A DNA stretch of 64,000 nucleotides from assembly GCF_025602895.1 (NCBI RefSeq), contig NW_026516277.1, positions 124,001 to 188,000 of the forward strand, given 5' to 3'. The notes under the pieces were generated by a model. The model was not told the DNA's origin. It worked only from the letters and a program-made list of their open reading frames with translations, and made no database searches. A program made the position numbers and the translations under genes. This stretch comes from Polychytrium aggregatum. Lineage: Eukaryota > Chytridiomycota > Chytridiomycetes > Polychytriales. Within the stretch, counting starts at the first letter, position 1, and every line of letters begins with the position of its first letter. Shown in pieces: positions 11,293 through 23,609 of the stretch.

Positions 11293-13822
11293 ATGCTTAC
11301 TTCGTCCTTGTCGCGCAACGGAAAGACCAGGACAAAGTCCGTCCGCTCGCTGATGGGGCCGCTATTCGAGCATCCCGAACGCACCTCCGAGGACCGCGGC
11401 GAGTCCGAGGGACTGTCTCGCGAGGCAAACTTGACCGCCAAGCCCAACCACCTCCCTCTGGCCATCGTTCACCTCCCCGAGTCCATTCCGGCCGCCTCGA
11501 ACGTGTCTCCGGGTCTGTGGACCTGGGCCCACATCACAGACATGGGCCCGCACGACGGCCTTGATCGTCATCTGCGTGAAGTCGAGAATGCAGAGTGTCT
11601 GCGTCGTGCTGCCTGCGAGACGCGCATCATCACCCATGACGGCACCTATGTCCCAACGCCCCAGGCACTCAAGGACCTCGGCCACGTCGAAGTCAAGCCC
11701 CGCCGTCCCGTTGGCGGCTACAAGGGTACATCTGTGGCTCCCGGAGCCATCGAGGCTGTTGCCAACGAGCTCAAGGCCCGACTTGAGAGGCAGGTGGTTT
11801 GTCCCAGGATGCATGAGAATGCTGCAACAGCCACGCGACCCACACCGGATCACTTACCCCCGTCTTGTTCCAGAGACCCGAATCGTCCGGTCGCCCAGCC
11901 AGCAGAGATGTCTCGCGACAAGCTGGTCCCCCGTCTGTTCGTGCACGGTGGGTGTTGTTCCAAGGCGTGAGTGCGGGGGCTGCAACTCCGGCCTGGTCCT
12001 GGCAATCGTTGTGCGCATCGTTCTCACGACAGCTTGCGCGATAATTGCACCTGCCAGTCTCGGAGCTCCAGATCAAAAGCGGCGGCTTCCAGAGTAAGTT
12101 GCTCTCTAAACCTCCGTATAAATCCTGTCGACTGCGAGCCGCATTTAATTGAGTTGGTTCATCACTGCAGACAAGAAGGTCTTTGCGCAGATCAAATACG
12201 GCGACAGGATTGCCAAGACCGAGCAGATCCTTCTGCATCGCGACCAAATCACCAAGACCTTTGTGTCTCAGCCACGCGAAGCATTCATCATGTAGGCTTT
12301 GCAAGTTCTGCTTCACCGGGACTGAATGTGAGCGGGCATTTACTCTGGATGATGCCCTTCGGGATTGAATCTAGGGACTACGACGAGGCCGTCCATGCCG
12401 TACGATTGGAAGTGTTCACTGGATCTGCCGACCGAGTTGCCGCGTTCTCGCCAGACCTGGGTCTCTCGGCCTCCCCGTCGATGGACTCTTTTGCAAGCTC
12501 TGCCACGGTTACCGGACGCCAGCCTGGGGGCAAGGGCAAAAGAGCGTCCGACGCACTCTCCTTGATGCTTGGCCAGCGGTTTGGCGGGGCCCATGCCGCC
12601 CATGCTGGATCGCCCTTCAGCCTGTTCAACAATATGCGCAAGAGTCCAACCACGGCCTCGCTGCATGGACATACGCTTGAAGACGGCATGGACGACGAGC
12701 CCATGTACCTTGGCGAGATCATCGTGCCAATCGTCTACGATCGAAGCGATGCCCTCCCACGCAAGACCACCGGATTGTATGTTCCCACTGCTGCTGGGAA
12801 CAGGCGCGATTATGTCCAAGTGCTTGTTCAAGTCGGCATTTTTATGGACGAACAGTTCCACGAACCTCCAGGCGAGCAGGTAGGCGAGTCAGGGATGAAT
12901 GACCATTCCTACCTTTCTGTGGCATCACTGTGCATTCATCGCAGCTCGTCAATGCGCACGTTGCCGGAAGCAATGTTGTCACTCGTACTCGAGTCATACC
13001 CGCCAAATTTCTTACAATGAGTCCGCTGCGATCGTGTTGATCGTCGCTGTGCATCATACTTCCGAAACCACAACCAACAGACTCCTGTGGAGGACTTTGC
13101 TGACTACATCAACATACTGATTCGCCACCGCGGAGCTGGGGTGAGTGCCAGAGATTGTGCTGTGCAGCGATACGAGTCGATACTCATGCATGTATTGCTT
13201 GCTAGACCTGGAGAAAGTATTGGGGCATTGTCAGACAGCGAGAAATCCAGCTCTTTGACTTTGAATATGGCGAGGTGAGCTTGAAACACACTGTCCTCGG
13301 CATTGTGCAGCAACGCGATAGTCACTCGCAGTTGAAATGGTACAGACCTGTATCTCAAAGCTCCAGAGTTCTGGACTTGAGCCTCCAGCAGACTTGGTAA
13401 CATGCTGCCTTTCCCTGCCACAGAACAAGCCTGTGTGTGCAACTGTTCCCTTGAGCAATGTCTGCAACGTCAAGCTCGCAGATCCAGAGCTGATGTATGC
13501 CCCATACAGCTTCCAGCTTGAAGTTGATGCCGAGTTCCTGCGCTCCGGGGCAAATGCCGAGGAGACGACGGCGTGCTGGCGCAGCTCTGTGGTGGACCAG
13601 ATCCCGCCGACCGACCGTCGCCAGCACAGGGGAACCGACGTCGTCTATGCTTCTGCCGACTCCAAGGAGCGCATGGAGGCGTGGATGGCAGCGATACAGC
13701 ACCACCTCTCAGAGATTGTAGCAGAGGAGCACCCACACGGTTATGCTCCACCTCCCCCCAAGCGCTTCGCTGGTGGTCTTGGTCGTCGGGTTGTTCCGCC
13801 TCCGGCCGAGCGCGGAATGTAG
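11293..13822 (+). CDS. Anillin/Bud4-like protein with C-terminal PH domain
   Basis: Exons as read: 11293-11793, 11899-11947, 12058-12093, 12171-12291, 12375-12879, 12945 to about 13015, 13081-13140, 13206-13274 and 13424-13822 (TAG). The acceptor at 11899 and the donor near 13015 are uncertain; the remaining joints preserve frame. The middle reads as beta strands (LVPRLFVHVSELQIKSGGF, KKVFAQIKYGD, AVHAVRLEVF). The C-terminus is PH-like: WRKYWGIVRQREIQLFDFEYGE, then KPVCATVPLSN, and a closing helix DSKERMEAWMAAIQHHL. A C2-like region followed by DFADYI and a PH domain resembles the anillin homology region, a cytokinesis scaffold binding septins and Rho. A polyadenylation hexamer AATAAA lies at 13889-13894. 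ATG 11293 is the first ATG in the frame. The family assignment is tentative. Confidence 0.6.
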
Positions 13823-14304
13823 TGAATACCACTCTGTCGTCCACAGCGGCACTACACGCTTCGTATATCGAGATGCCCTTGCACTGATAATAAAGTGGTC
13901 TCTGCAGACTGACGCTGCTCCTCAAGCAGCAGCACTCAGTTTCCAAGTGTGCTGGAGAACGAGACATGTCGTGCCTCATCATATTCAGCCAGCCACCATC
14001 GCATGGCGCACATTAGTCCTCGCCGGCCATTCCCAGCGGCCGTCCTCGGTCCACATCCATGCCATGAATTTGCCCTTGCCCCGAGCCTCCAGTTCCAGGC
14101 GAGTTCCCACCGCCGCTGTGCTTTCAGGCCACACCACTGCCTGCCCACGTGACGAGACGTGGAACTCGGCATCTCTTTTTTCGTGCTGGCGCCTGTCTGG
14201 GATTCAGGCCATCTTGAGATTGCACCAAGCCCCGGCTCCCGAGCATATCCGACCCCTGGCCTGGCTGATCTCACCTTCCACAGCGACCGACCGAACCGCC
14301 GAAA
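13823..14304. promoter_or_regulatory. Intergenic region upstream of COPI beta'
   Basis: About 480 bp holds the 3' end of the anillin-like gene (AATAAA at 13889) and the promoter and leader of the coatomer gene. No gene is seen. Confidence 0.5.
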
Positions 14305-17300
14305 ATGGTGAGGCGTTTGAGGCTGGCGATTGTCTTGTGCCTCTGCCGGAGATCCGGCTGCTGGCTGACACACTCAAACGCTGACATCAAGCCCGTCTTC
14401 TTTCCCTGACCTCGTTCTCTGGCGACCAACCTCGTGCGCTCTGCCGCTCGACGCACTAGCCCCTGCGTCTGGAGATCAAGGTACGTGCTGATGCTCTGCA
14501 TCCATGCGCTGTCTTGGCCGCGGCTGGCCGTGCTGACATGCCTCGTTCCGGGATACGCAGAGAAAGCTCTCAAACCGATCTGAGAGAGTCAAGGCACTCG
14601 ACTACCACCCGACCGAGCCTTGGCTGCTGACGGCTCTATACAACGGAAACGTCTATATCTGGAACCATGAGACTCAAACCATCGTCAAGACCTTTGAGAC
14701 CACGGACCTGCCAGGTTTGCCGTCTATACACGCAGCTCGCTCGCTCGGGGCGTGTGACACTGACCAGCCAGGTCTTCCACCGATCTGGTCGGCCTTCTCG
14801 ATCATACACGATCTTGTCGCTGACCCTGCCTGGCCTCCAATGGCACGCCGTACCGGGCCTCTTCTTTGCTGTGCCCGTGATCTGCGACAGTTCGTGCGGC
14901 AAAGTTTATTCCCCGCAAGTCCTGGCTGGTGACTGGATCCGACGACATGCAGATCCGTGTGTTCAACTACAACACGCACGAAAAAGTGACCACCTTCGAG
15001 GCCCACTCGGACTATATTCGCAGCATCGCCGTCCACCCGACTCAGCCCTATATCTTGACGAGCTCCGATGATATGTCGATCAAGCTGTGGGACTGGGATA
15101 AGGGATGGAAGAACCTCATGGTGGGTCTGCTGACGAGCATGCGTTCTTGCGCTCTCGCTGGGTTGAGCGGGGCCGTTTCTGGCCGAGGCCGCGGGACTCT
15201 GTGCTATCGATTGTGCTTTGAGGCTGTCTCTGGTGCCGACTCCACACGGGGCGAGCAACATAGCCCTCGACGGTACACTTCAGCCGGTATGGTGTCTCAT
15301 GTGCGCAAGCTCGCTGTCTAGGTTTTCGAGGGACATACCCATTTTGTCATGCACGTTGTCTTCAACCCGAAAGATGGCAACACCTTCGCCAGCGCCTGTC
15401 TGGATTCGACCATCAAAGTGTGGTCGCTCGGATCCAACGTTGCCAACTACACACTCAAGGGCCACTCCCAGGGTGTCAACTGCGTCGACTACTACCACGG
15501 TGGCGACAAGCCGTATCTTGTCTCTGGTGCCGACGACAAGTGAGTTTGCAACCAGCACGGCTGACCAGCGGGCAATCATAGATCCGCGGCGAACAGTGCA
15601 TGGTCGCCAGGACACAGTCAGATGCCTCTGTCGCAGTCCCTGAGAGCGACGTACAGGCACCAACAAAACGTCGAGCAGACAGGCTTGTGCCAGCATCCAT
15701 AGCTGACGGCTCTGCGTGAATATCACCCAGGCTCGTCAAGATCTGGGACTACCAGAACAAGACCTGTGTTCAGACACTGGAGGGCCACACCCAGAACGTC
15801 ATTGCCGTCGGTTTCCACCCCAACCTGCCCATCATCCTCAGTGGCAGCGAAGACGGTGAGTGACTCTGGCCCCACTATACCTCTGGCCCCACTATACCTC
15901 TGGCCCAATTATATCTCTGGCCGCCCTCCAACGTGGCTCATTCGACTCTCTATCCCCTTTCCAGGGACCGTGCGTATTTGGCACGCCAACACATACCGCC
16001 TCGAGAACACTCTAAACTACACAATGGAGCGTGTCTGGGCGATTGCGTACACCAAGCAGAGCAACGATGTCGCCTTTGGCTACGATGAGGGAACGATCGC
16101 AATCAAGGTGAAGACGGATTCACTTGCGAGACTTTGTTACGAGCCGGCCTAGTTCGATTAAATAGCTGGCCTCGATACGGACGGCGAACTCTGCGGCACT
16201 TTGCGAGACCGGCGGACCTGCCAGGGATAGAGAAACGGGATAGTGACTAACAACGTGCGACTCACAACTCTACCCCACGGCAGCTTGGTCGCGAGGAGCC
16301 CGTCATCAGCATGGATTCCAGCGGCAAAATCATCTGGGCCAAGCACAGCGAGATTCAGACCGCTAATGTCAAGAGCGTCGCCGAGGAAGGCACCAAGGAC
16401 GGCGATCGCATTGTTCTCAGCAGCAAGGACCTCGGCAGCTGTGAAGTCTACCCTCAGACCCTCCAGCACAGCCCGAATGGCCGGTAAGCGGCTGCATCGG
16501 AAAGCGAATCGCTCGCAATTCAGCGAGCCATAACAAGCTCCGCTAGCAAGGAAGCCGAAATCTGACTGTGGACATTACTTCTCGCCAAAGATTCGTCGTC
16601 GTGTGTGGCGATGGCGAGTACATCATCTACACTGCCCTGGCCTGGCGCAACAAGAGCTTTGGAAGTGCCCTCGAGTTTGTGTGGGCCCTCGACTCCAACG
16701 AGTACGCAGTCCGCGAGACCTCGTCCAAGGTCAAGCTGTTCAAGAACTTCAAGGAGAAGAACGTGCAAATCAAGCTGTCGTACAGCGCCGAGGGCATCTT
16801 TGGTGGCGTTCTGCTCGGAATCCGCAGCAGCACCTTCCTGAGCTTCTATGACTGGGAGACCGGCGTCTGTGTCCGACGGGTCGACATTGTGGCCAAGAGC
16901 GTGTTCTGGTCCGAGTCTGATCTGGTTGCGATCGCCTGCGAGGACACCACCTACATTCTCAAGTTCAACCGTGTTGCCTACCAGCAGCGTCTGGACCAAA
17001 TGTCGGCCGCCGATCTGACGGAAGAGGGTATCGAGGACGCTCTCGAACTCATCACCGAGATTTCAGAATGGTACGGCGGCGCTGTCTTTGGCTGCTCTGT
17101 ATGGCTACCTTGCGGCTGGCATGGCTGTTTTGACGACATCCTTGCTCGCGCACTTTGGCCATGGCCATGCATCGGCCCCCTCCCCTCCTATTTTTCTAAC
17201 GGTACACTGCTGCTGGGCCGTCTCCGTGACTGGGCTGCCGCTTCCTTTACCGCAGCATCAAGACTGGCTGCTGGGTTGGCGACTGCTTCATCTACACCAA

Positions 17301-19355
17301 CAGCGTCAATCGCCTCAACTACCTCGTTGGCGGCCAGACCTCGACTCTCAGCCACTTCGACAGGTACGTGGCTTGACTTTGATCCTGTGCGCATCAACCC
17401 ATGCTACCAGCTTGGGGGATGCTGTCGCTGACATCTCTCGATGACCACAGCACCATGTACATTCTCGGATACATCCCTCGCGACAACCGTGTCTACTTGA
17501 CCGACAAGGACCAGACTGTCATCAGCTACGCCCTTCCGTTGAGTCTGATCGAGTATCAGACTGCCATTCTGCGCGGCGACTACGAGCACGCCGAGAGCGT
17601 TTTGCCCAACGTGCCGGCCGACCAACGCAACAGAATCGCCCGTTTCTTGGAAGGCCAGAGTGCGTATCGGCTGTCTGATCGAGCAGATGGCATAGCAGCT
17701 TCATGCAGCCATGTGAAGCAACGAAGCCCGTGACTTTGCACTGATCTGGCGTCGTCGTCATCCTTGCCGCTGCCGTTGTTACAGATTTGAAGGAGCAGGC
17801 CCTCGTGGTGTCTATCGATCCGGAACACAAGTTCGATCTTGCCATCCAGCTGAACCATCTGAACGTTGCCTACGAGATCGCCCTCGAGGTCGACCAAGAG
17901 GACAAATGGAAGACGGTCGGCGACTGCGCCTTGGCTGCCTGGCAGGTGGGTTGTGTGCCGCGTGTATGTCAAAGGTGTTTTTGACGATAGGGGTTGCGAA
18001 GAGCTGGGTTGGCTGCCTCGACATTGCGAGTTTGTTTGCTGACACTGTGCTGCGTCTGGCCCTCAGTTCAAGCTGGCTGAAGAATGCCTGCGCAGAGCCA
18101 AGGACATCGATGGCCTGTTGATGTTCTATCAAGCCAGCGGTAACGCCAGTGGCCTCAAGTACCTGGCTGAGCTTGCTGGTGAGTGACCACGGACGCTCTT
18201 ACTGCGACCAAGCGAGCCCGCAATCTCGCCGCTCGCCTCTGTGAGATCGAAAGCGTTCTGACCAGCTCCGATCTGGTTTCTTGTCTGGTGCTGGCTCTCT
18301 GGTTCGCGCTACAGCCTCCAAGGGCCGAAACAACATCTCGTTCCTCTGCCATCTCCTGCTTTCCGAGGTCGAGGAGTGTGCCCAGATCCTCAAGGCCACC
18401 CACCGCATTCCCGAGGCTGCCCTCATGGCTCGCACCTTCACTCCGTCATTGATCTCGCCCATGCTCAGTGCCTGGAAGGCCTCCCTTGTTCAGGAGGGCA
18501 AGACCAAGACTGCCGAGTCCCTCGCCGATCCCAAGGACTACCCGAATCTCTTCCCCGATATCCAATACGCTCTTGTTGCCGAGGACGCCTTTATGCGTCG
18601 GCGAGAGCGCGGCCGCCCCAGCGCTACCGAGTACAACGATTGGAAGGACAGCTTGGACTGGGATGTTGTCGGAGGTATGATGGGCAAGTGATGACAGCCG
18701 CTCGACGATCATGTTGCGAATGCCTGGATGCCTCTGTGCTAACTCACCACGGATCTTATCGGTGGGCTGCCTCGTCAGAACTGAAGACACGATTCCCGGA
18801 CGGCATCCCTGGCTCGTCTCCGGCCTCTAACGGCGGACCTAGAGTCACCTTTGACGATGTAAGCAACACTGGGCGGCCACACGCCGGGAACGCTGGCTGC
18901 AAAGAGCCGCGGGGCATGTCTTGTACCGAGGCCGCTGCTCGCTGCACATTTACCACTTGGCGTACTAATGGCGACTATTCCTCGTACCTTCCAGACTCCC
19001 GACATCGACGGCGAGCCTGAGTCGGCTGAGCCAGAGGGGCGAGCGGCCACCGATATTGGTGACCAGTTCAGCCATCTGAGCTTGGAAGTCAACACAACCG
19101 GAACCGGATCAGTCCGAGTGAGTTCCTTGCCGATATAGCCGCCTGGCGCTTGTCGCAAACCAGTCGTTGCAAACCAGTCGTTGCAAGCCGGTCGTTGCAA
19201 TTGGAGGCATTCTTGGTCCAGGCTGACCATACATGTGTTTCTCACAGGGCGACATCGATTTCGATGATTTCTCCTCGTTCACAACGGAGAGCGTCGGTGC
19301 TGGCCAGCCCGAATTGCAGCAAGTCGCGGAGGAGGAGGCGGACAAGACGGCCTGA
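14305..19355 (+). CDS. SEC27: Coatomer (COPI) subunit beta'
   Basis: Seventeen exons: 14305-14307, 14460-14480, 14561-14714, 14891-15120, 15322-15539, 15731-15855, 15965-16107, 16284-16483, 16591-17070, 17256-17363, 17451-17659, 17785-17945, 18067-18178, 18315-18674, 18779-18858, 18995-19117 and 19248-19355. Total 2835 nt (944 aa), in frame throughout. The start reads [19 protein letters not shown], the conserved N-terminus of beta'-COP. Seven WD40 repeats follow ([57 protein letters not shown]), then a second propeller and the alpha-solenoid with [15 protein letters not shown]. Beta'-COP binds KKXX cargo tails and coats Golgi-to-ER vesicles. The only coding bases in exon 1 are ATG, and exon 2 is 21 nt. 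The acidic C-terminus ([11 protein letters not shown]) is also typical. AATAAA lies at 19462-19467. Confidence 0.97.
15863..15922. repeat. 17-bp tandem repeat in COPI beta' intron 6
   Basis: Three units of CTCTGGCCCCACTATAC, the third diverged, in intron 15856-15964. Confidence 0.85.
19157..19200. repeat. 14-bp tandem repeat in the last COPI beta' intron
   Basis: Three units of about 14 bp around CCAGTCGTTGCAA in intron 19118-19247. Confidence 0.85.
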
Positions 19356-20063
19356 GCCAGCCATCAGCCCCTGCGTGCTTGGGTTGGGTACTTTGGTGGC
19401 ACTACCGACTCTGTTTTTGCGTCTGTGGCGCATCGAGCTCTGTATTCAATGCGAGGTGCTGAATAAACAGTGGGACACATTGTCTCGTTTGGACAAAAGC
19501 ACACCGTAGCCAGATCATACCACACTCAGCCAACAACGACCAAGTAGGCCAAGCCATCGCTCTGGATGCAAGTCAGGCAAGAGTGCATATCTAGGGCTCT
19601 ATCGAGGCGAGAGTGCAGATCGATGCCATTGCGCCAGATCGATCGACACCATTCAATCCACAGAATGGGTGCACTGGATCGGCAGCGACCAGGCCCGCAC
19701 CGACTTGGGTTTTGCAATCGCCAACGCGCCTTCACAAGCCCCAACACAGAGCTCGGGCACAGAACAGCAATCCTTTTGCGGCTGTTGTCTGTCGCATCCG
19801 CCGCCATCCGTCATTTCGGGCGATCGCGCTGCACTTCGACGCTGCCGCCGTCTGCCTCGCTCTCGGCATTCCTCCCTTGATCACCTGTTGCTGCAGTGCA
19901 GCCTGTTCCGTCGAGTTTGCACCAGACTGTCCTCGCGCTGAGCGACTGGCCCGCGACATCACCCAACAAGCCCCATACCACCGGCTCTGTCGCTTTCTTG
20001 GCCCTCGTTCTCCAACTTGACCCGTTTCCAGTGCAGTTCGCACCAGCCACGAAGCAAAAGAAA
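19356..20063. other. Intergenic region
   Basis: About 700 bp with the coatomer polyadenylation signal at 19462 and the leader of the next gene. No further coding evidence. Confidence 0.5.
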
Positions 20064-21791
20064 ATGTCCAGCAAAGTAGGTCGTCGCGGGAACAACCTAA
20101 TGCTTATCATAGGCACTCTGCGCCATCCCAGGGATCGCTACAGTCGTCATGGCGTCCACCTGCCTTTGGTTAATCTTGCCGCCGTGAGACGATAACGGCA
20201 CCGGCGGGCCTCGGTGTACCGCCTCGGCCTCGGCCGATGCAAAGTGCCGATTATCTGCAGGGACAGTTCTGACACACCTGATTCCCTATCTCTCCAGTCG
20301 CCCAAATGGAACTCCCGCCTGTTCGAGAGGGACGAGTCTTGCAGCTGCCATCGTCAGCGACAACCGGCAGAGGCTCAAGGCGACGATGATCAGATCCCCG
20401 ACGACAATAATCAATGCAGCCTCCCTGACGACAAGCGCTACACTGCAGGAATCCACTACAAAGCCGGGCTCAAAATCTCGCGGTCGTCCAGCTCGGTCCT
20501 GATCGACACCACCCTGACATGGCAAGAGAGGCTCTTCATCCCGGCCACAGTAACCTCCATGGAGTCGAAATACAGTGTCGTCTCACACATCGGTACGGAC
20601 TTGCAATGCGGCGGCTGGCCCGAACTGGCAGCGGACGGCCTGTGGAGCTTGTTTCTGGAATTCTGTTGCGCTCGGCTGGCTGGCTAGCTAGCTGGCTGGC
20701 TGGCTGGATATGAATGCGCGATCCTAAAGCCATCTCCCACCCGACGCTCTCCGCTGCCTCGTCTTTGTCGACAATCCACACTTGCCCGTGGCCGATATCA
20801 CGGCGCTGCAACGACTCTTTGGTCCCACGACATCCGACACACTCGAAAATTATATCGGCGTCTGGCCGGTGCTTCATCCGTGTTTCGTGCGCACTGGCCC
20901 AATCCGATCTCAACAGCCGAGTTCTGGTGCACACTCACATCGCCGTTCTTTGCTCTGCCGCTGCTGATTTACTTGCACGTTCCCTTCAACGACATCCCGA
21001 ATCTGCAACATGCCTGCATAGCTGGTGCCTGTCTCTCGGCCTTGGTTTCGCTGCTCTACCATTGGACGCTCTACCGGTTATGGTCAACAGCCGATGCCGC
21101 CATTGCTACAATCACCTTCTATCTGGTGAGAGAACTCATCTCCAGGCACTCGGGAGCAGTTTTTCGTGTCCAGATAGGGTAGCGGCACATAGGGCACCCC
21201 TGTTCAATTGGCTATCTTGCCACCGATCATTCTCGCTATACCATACTCATGTCACCCGCTCTGTGCTCCACAACCAATTCATATTTGCTGCCGTGGCTGG
21301 CCCCATCAACCGCTCTTTCTCTGGTCCACTCATGCCAATCACGCCGAACGGTATGCCTGTGTCTGTCCATGGCTTTGCCCCGCTCCCGTTCCCTCTGTGG
21401 ATCGTCAACGCCTCAACCATCGATTGTGTCAACGCCAACCTTCCAGAATGTGATCAGCTTGAACCGACATTCGCCCAATCCTCACCCGCTCTGGTTAAGC
21501 GAGCTGACATGGGTAGCGACCTTTGTATCCATCGCCGTGCTGTTTGTGCTCAACTGGGAAAAGACACATCGGATCAGCGTACATCTGATCCTGGTATGTC
21601 TCCCACTAGCACTCTTTGGGTTCTGGTCGATCGAAAGCTACATCGGAATGGTCAGCGGCATCACTGGCCTACTATGCTTTATTCTGGATCGGAAAGGAAT
21701 CGTTGGGACACACGCCATCTGGCATATCCTTGGTGGGATCAGCTTACTCTGGGGGATCTGGGATGCGACTCTGGTGGCGATTGAGAAGTAG
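20064..21791 (+). CDS. CREST-like multi-pass membrane protein (putative)
   Basis: Exons seen: 20064-20075 (MSSK), 20298-20592, about 20730-21125, a probable short exon near 21265-21350, and about 21450-21791. The junctions near 20730 and 20870 do not keep frame with canonical sites, so the model is incomplete. The N-terminal half is soluble and acidic. A later exon begins FVDNPHLPVADITALQRLFG and leads into hydrophobic helices. Two spaced motifs stand out: SLLYH (SxxxH) in one helix and HAIWH (HxxxH) in the last, with an Asp (TADAA) in the next helix. These match the metal-binding pattern of the CREST superfamily (alkaline ceramidases, PAQR, Per1, TMEM8), putative membrane metal-dependent hydrolases. 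Assignment by motif only; the substrate cannot be guessed. Confidence 0.6.
20678..20707. repeat. GGCT tetranucleotide repeat in an intron
   Basis: Seven or so GGCT units interrupted by AGCTAGCT, just before the exon near 20730. Confidence 0.85.
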
Positions 21792-22761
21792 CTGTCGATG
21801 GCGGCGGGTTTCTCGACAGAACCCAAGTCGTAGGACGGCGCGCATCTCAATACACGCAATTTTCTCCACACATCTGGTTGACGGATCCAGCCGATGGATG
21901 TATTTGCTGGATCCTGCTGATGACCCTGCTCGATCACCGTGCGTATATTGCGGGCGAGCAGAGCGAGAGGGTGCGCAGACTTTCGGCCCAGAAGTCCCAC
22001 CTTGGCTTTCACAGCGCGGCGCCAACTTTGCGGCTGCCGCTCTGACAGATTCGGTACCGTCCACCGGAATACCTAGCCCAGGCTCGTCGAGAGACAGCTG
22101 CATGAGCACCCGTTGCGCCGATGCCGACAAGCGATGCAGGGCCGCAGCGACACCGACTTGGTTCGGAGGCGGTCGCGGCCCTGGTCCATGACACGTGACG
22201 AAGTAAGGCGCAGCATCGCTCGAACCGCACGCCGCCGTCCTGATTTCTCGCAACGGGCCGATGCACACGAACGGCTCCTCGCATTCGATCACGGCGACAT
22301 GGATAACTTCTTGCCTGGCTCGGCCAGCTTGGTAGACTGCGTCGACAGTATGTATCGTGCAGACCGCTTGGCATGCGAGTGGAGGGGGCAGGCCGGAATC
22401 AAGGCTTGGCTCGGTGGATGGGCTGGCATCAAAGGAAGGAATGCCGTCTTGGTTTGGATCAAGGAGCGGGCGGTCCGGGCCGGACGATGCAGATGCTCCT
22501 GGGCACCGATGCCCACTTTGAGCCGGCCGAGTGGACTGCCACAACGGGTCGCGAACCGCAGTGCCATCAAGTGCGATCTGGACCCTTCGGGCTCAACAAT
22601 GCCGCACACGACGATGTCTCTGCATCAACCCCTCCGAGCCAACGGTGCAGCGCAAGTCAGCAGATCCGAGTTGTCCCCCGAGCCTCTCGCTTGCCGAGCA
22701 GGATGACATTTTGGAGGTCACTGGCCATCTGTTTTCTATCGAGGATATCGGCCATTGACTG
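21792..22761. other. Intergenic region of 970 bp
   Basis: Open frames on both strands exist but are arginine, proline and serine-rich and share no motif with known families. LSM1 promoter sequences must lie at the right end. Confidence 0.5.
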
Positions 22762-23609
22762 ATGGCTCATGGATCTTCATTCTCCTCGCCAGAGCGGCTG
22801 CTTGTGATACTGCGAGATGGACGAAAGCTCATTGGATATCTCCGATCGTACGATCAGTTCGGTAAGACCACCTGGGCGGCTCTGGCAAGAGGATTTAGTC
22901 GTGTGGTCGAGTCTCTGGAGCTGGATCAATTCGGCTGCAGAGGACGGCGGTCATCGATGGATTCCGATTGTGGCGACGACCGATCGACGGAGCCCCGCCC
23001 ATCTGCGGCGGATGCGACGGATACGACAAACTGATGCCAAACAACATGGACCTGCGTTTACTCTGCAAATGCTGACCAACAGCGAACCTGGTGCTGCAAG
23101 ACACTGTCGAGCGGACCTACAACGGCGACTCGTTTGGAGACACCCCGCATGGCATCTTTGTGATCCGAGGCGAAAACGTTGTGCTGCTTGGAGAAATCGT
23201 AAGTGGCCCCGAAGCCGAGCTTTGTCCTTCAGGGCCGGCATAGCGACTGTATAATGATGGCTGCACTCCTGGGATCGCATTCGCCGCCGAGACGTGCGAG
23301 AGGTCGACGATATTCAATTAAGCAAATGGAGCATGGGCGACAAACGACAAACGATGGGCATTTTGTGGTGGACGATAAACTCAGGGCTGCCTTGCTAACC
23401 GATGCCTTGATGCCGCAATGGTCCTTGATCAGGATCCGGAAAAGGAGGCCCTGTCACACTCCAGTTTGCGCCAAGTATCGGGTCCCGAAGCCATCTACTA
23501 TCAGAAGCAGGAGCTGGATAGAAAGAAGAAGCTGGATCACTCCAAGAACAAAGTGCTGCATGAAGAGAAGGGATTTAGTGTCGATACGGTTGAGCACGAT
23601 CACTACTGA
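22762..23609 (+). CDS. LSM1: U6 snRNA-associated Sm-like protein LSm1
   Basis: Three exons, 22762-22861, 23083-23198 and 23433-23609, sum to 393 nt (130 aa) in frame; human LSM1 has 133. The Sm1 motif reads [33 protein letters not shown], and the Sm2 motif is GIFVIRGENVVLLGEID. These residues separate LSm1 from LSm8. A charged C-terminal helix (YYQKQELDRKKKLDHSKNK) and a tail ending VDTVEHDHY also fit LSm1. With LSm2-7 it forms the cytoplasmic ring that binds oligoadenylated mRNA 3' ends and stimulates decapping with Pat1. I chose ATG 22762 because upstream frames are closed or lack the family pattern and it gives the expected length. Confidence 0.93.

Noticed and set aside
21744-22544. Long minus-strand open frame of 266 codons
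   Set aside because: It overlaps the last exon of the CREST-like gene, is Pro/Ser/Arg-rich and shows no domain or splice logic.
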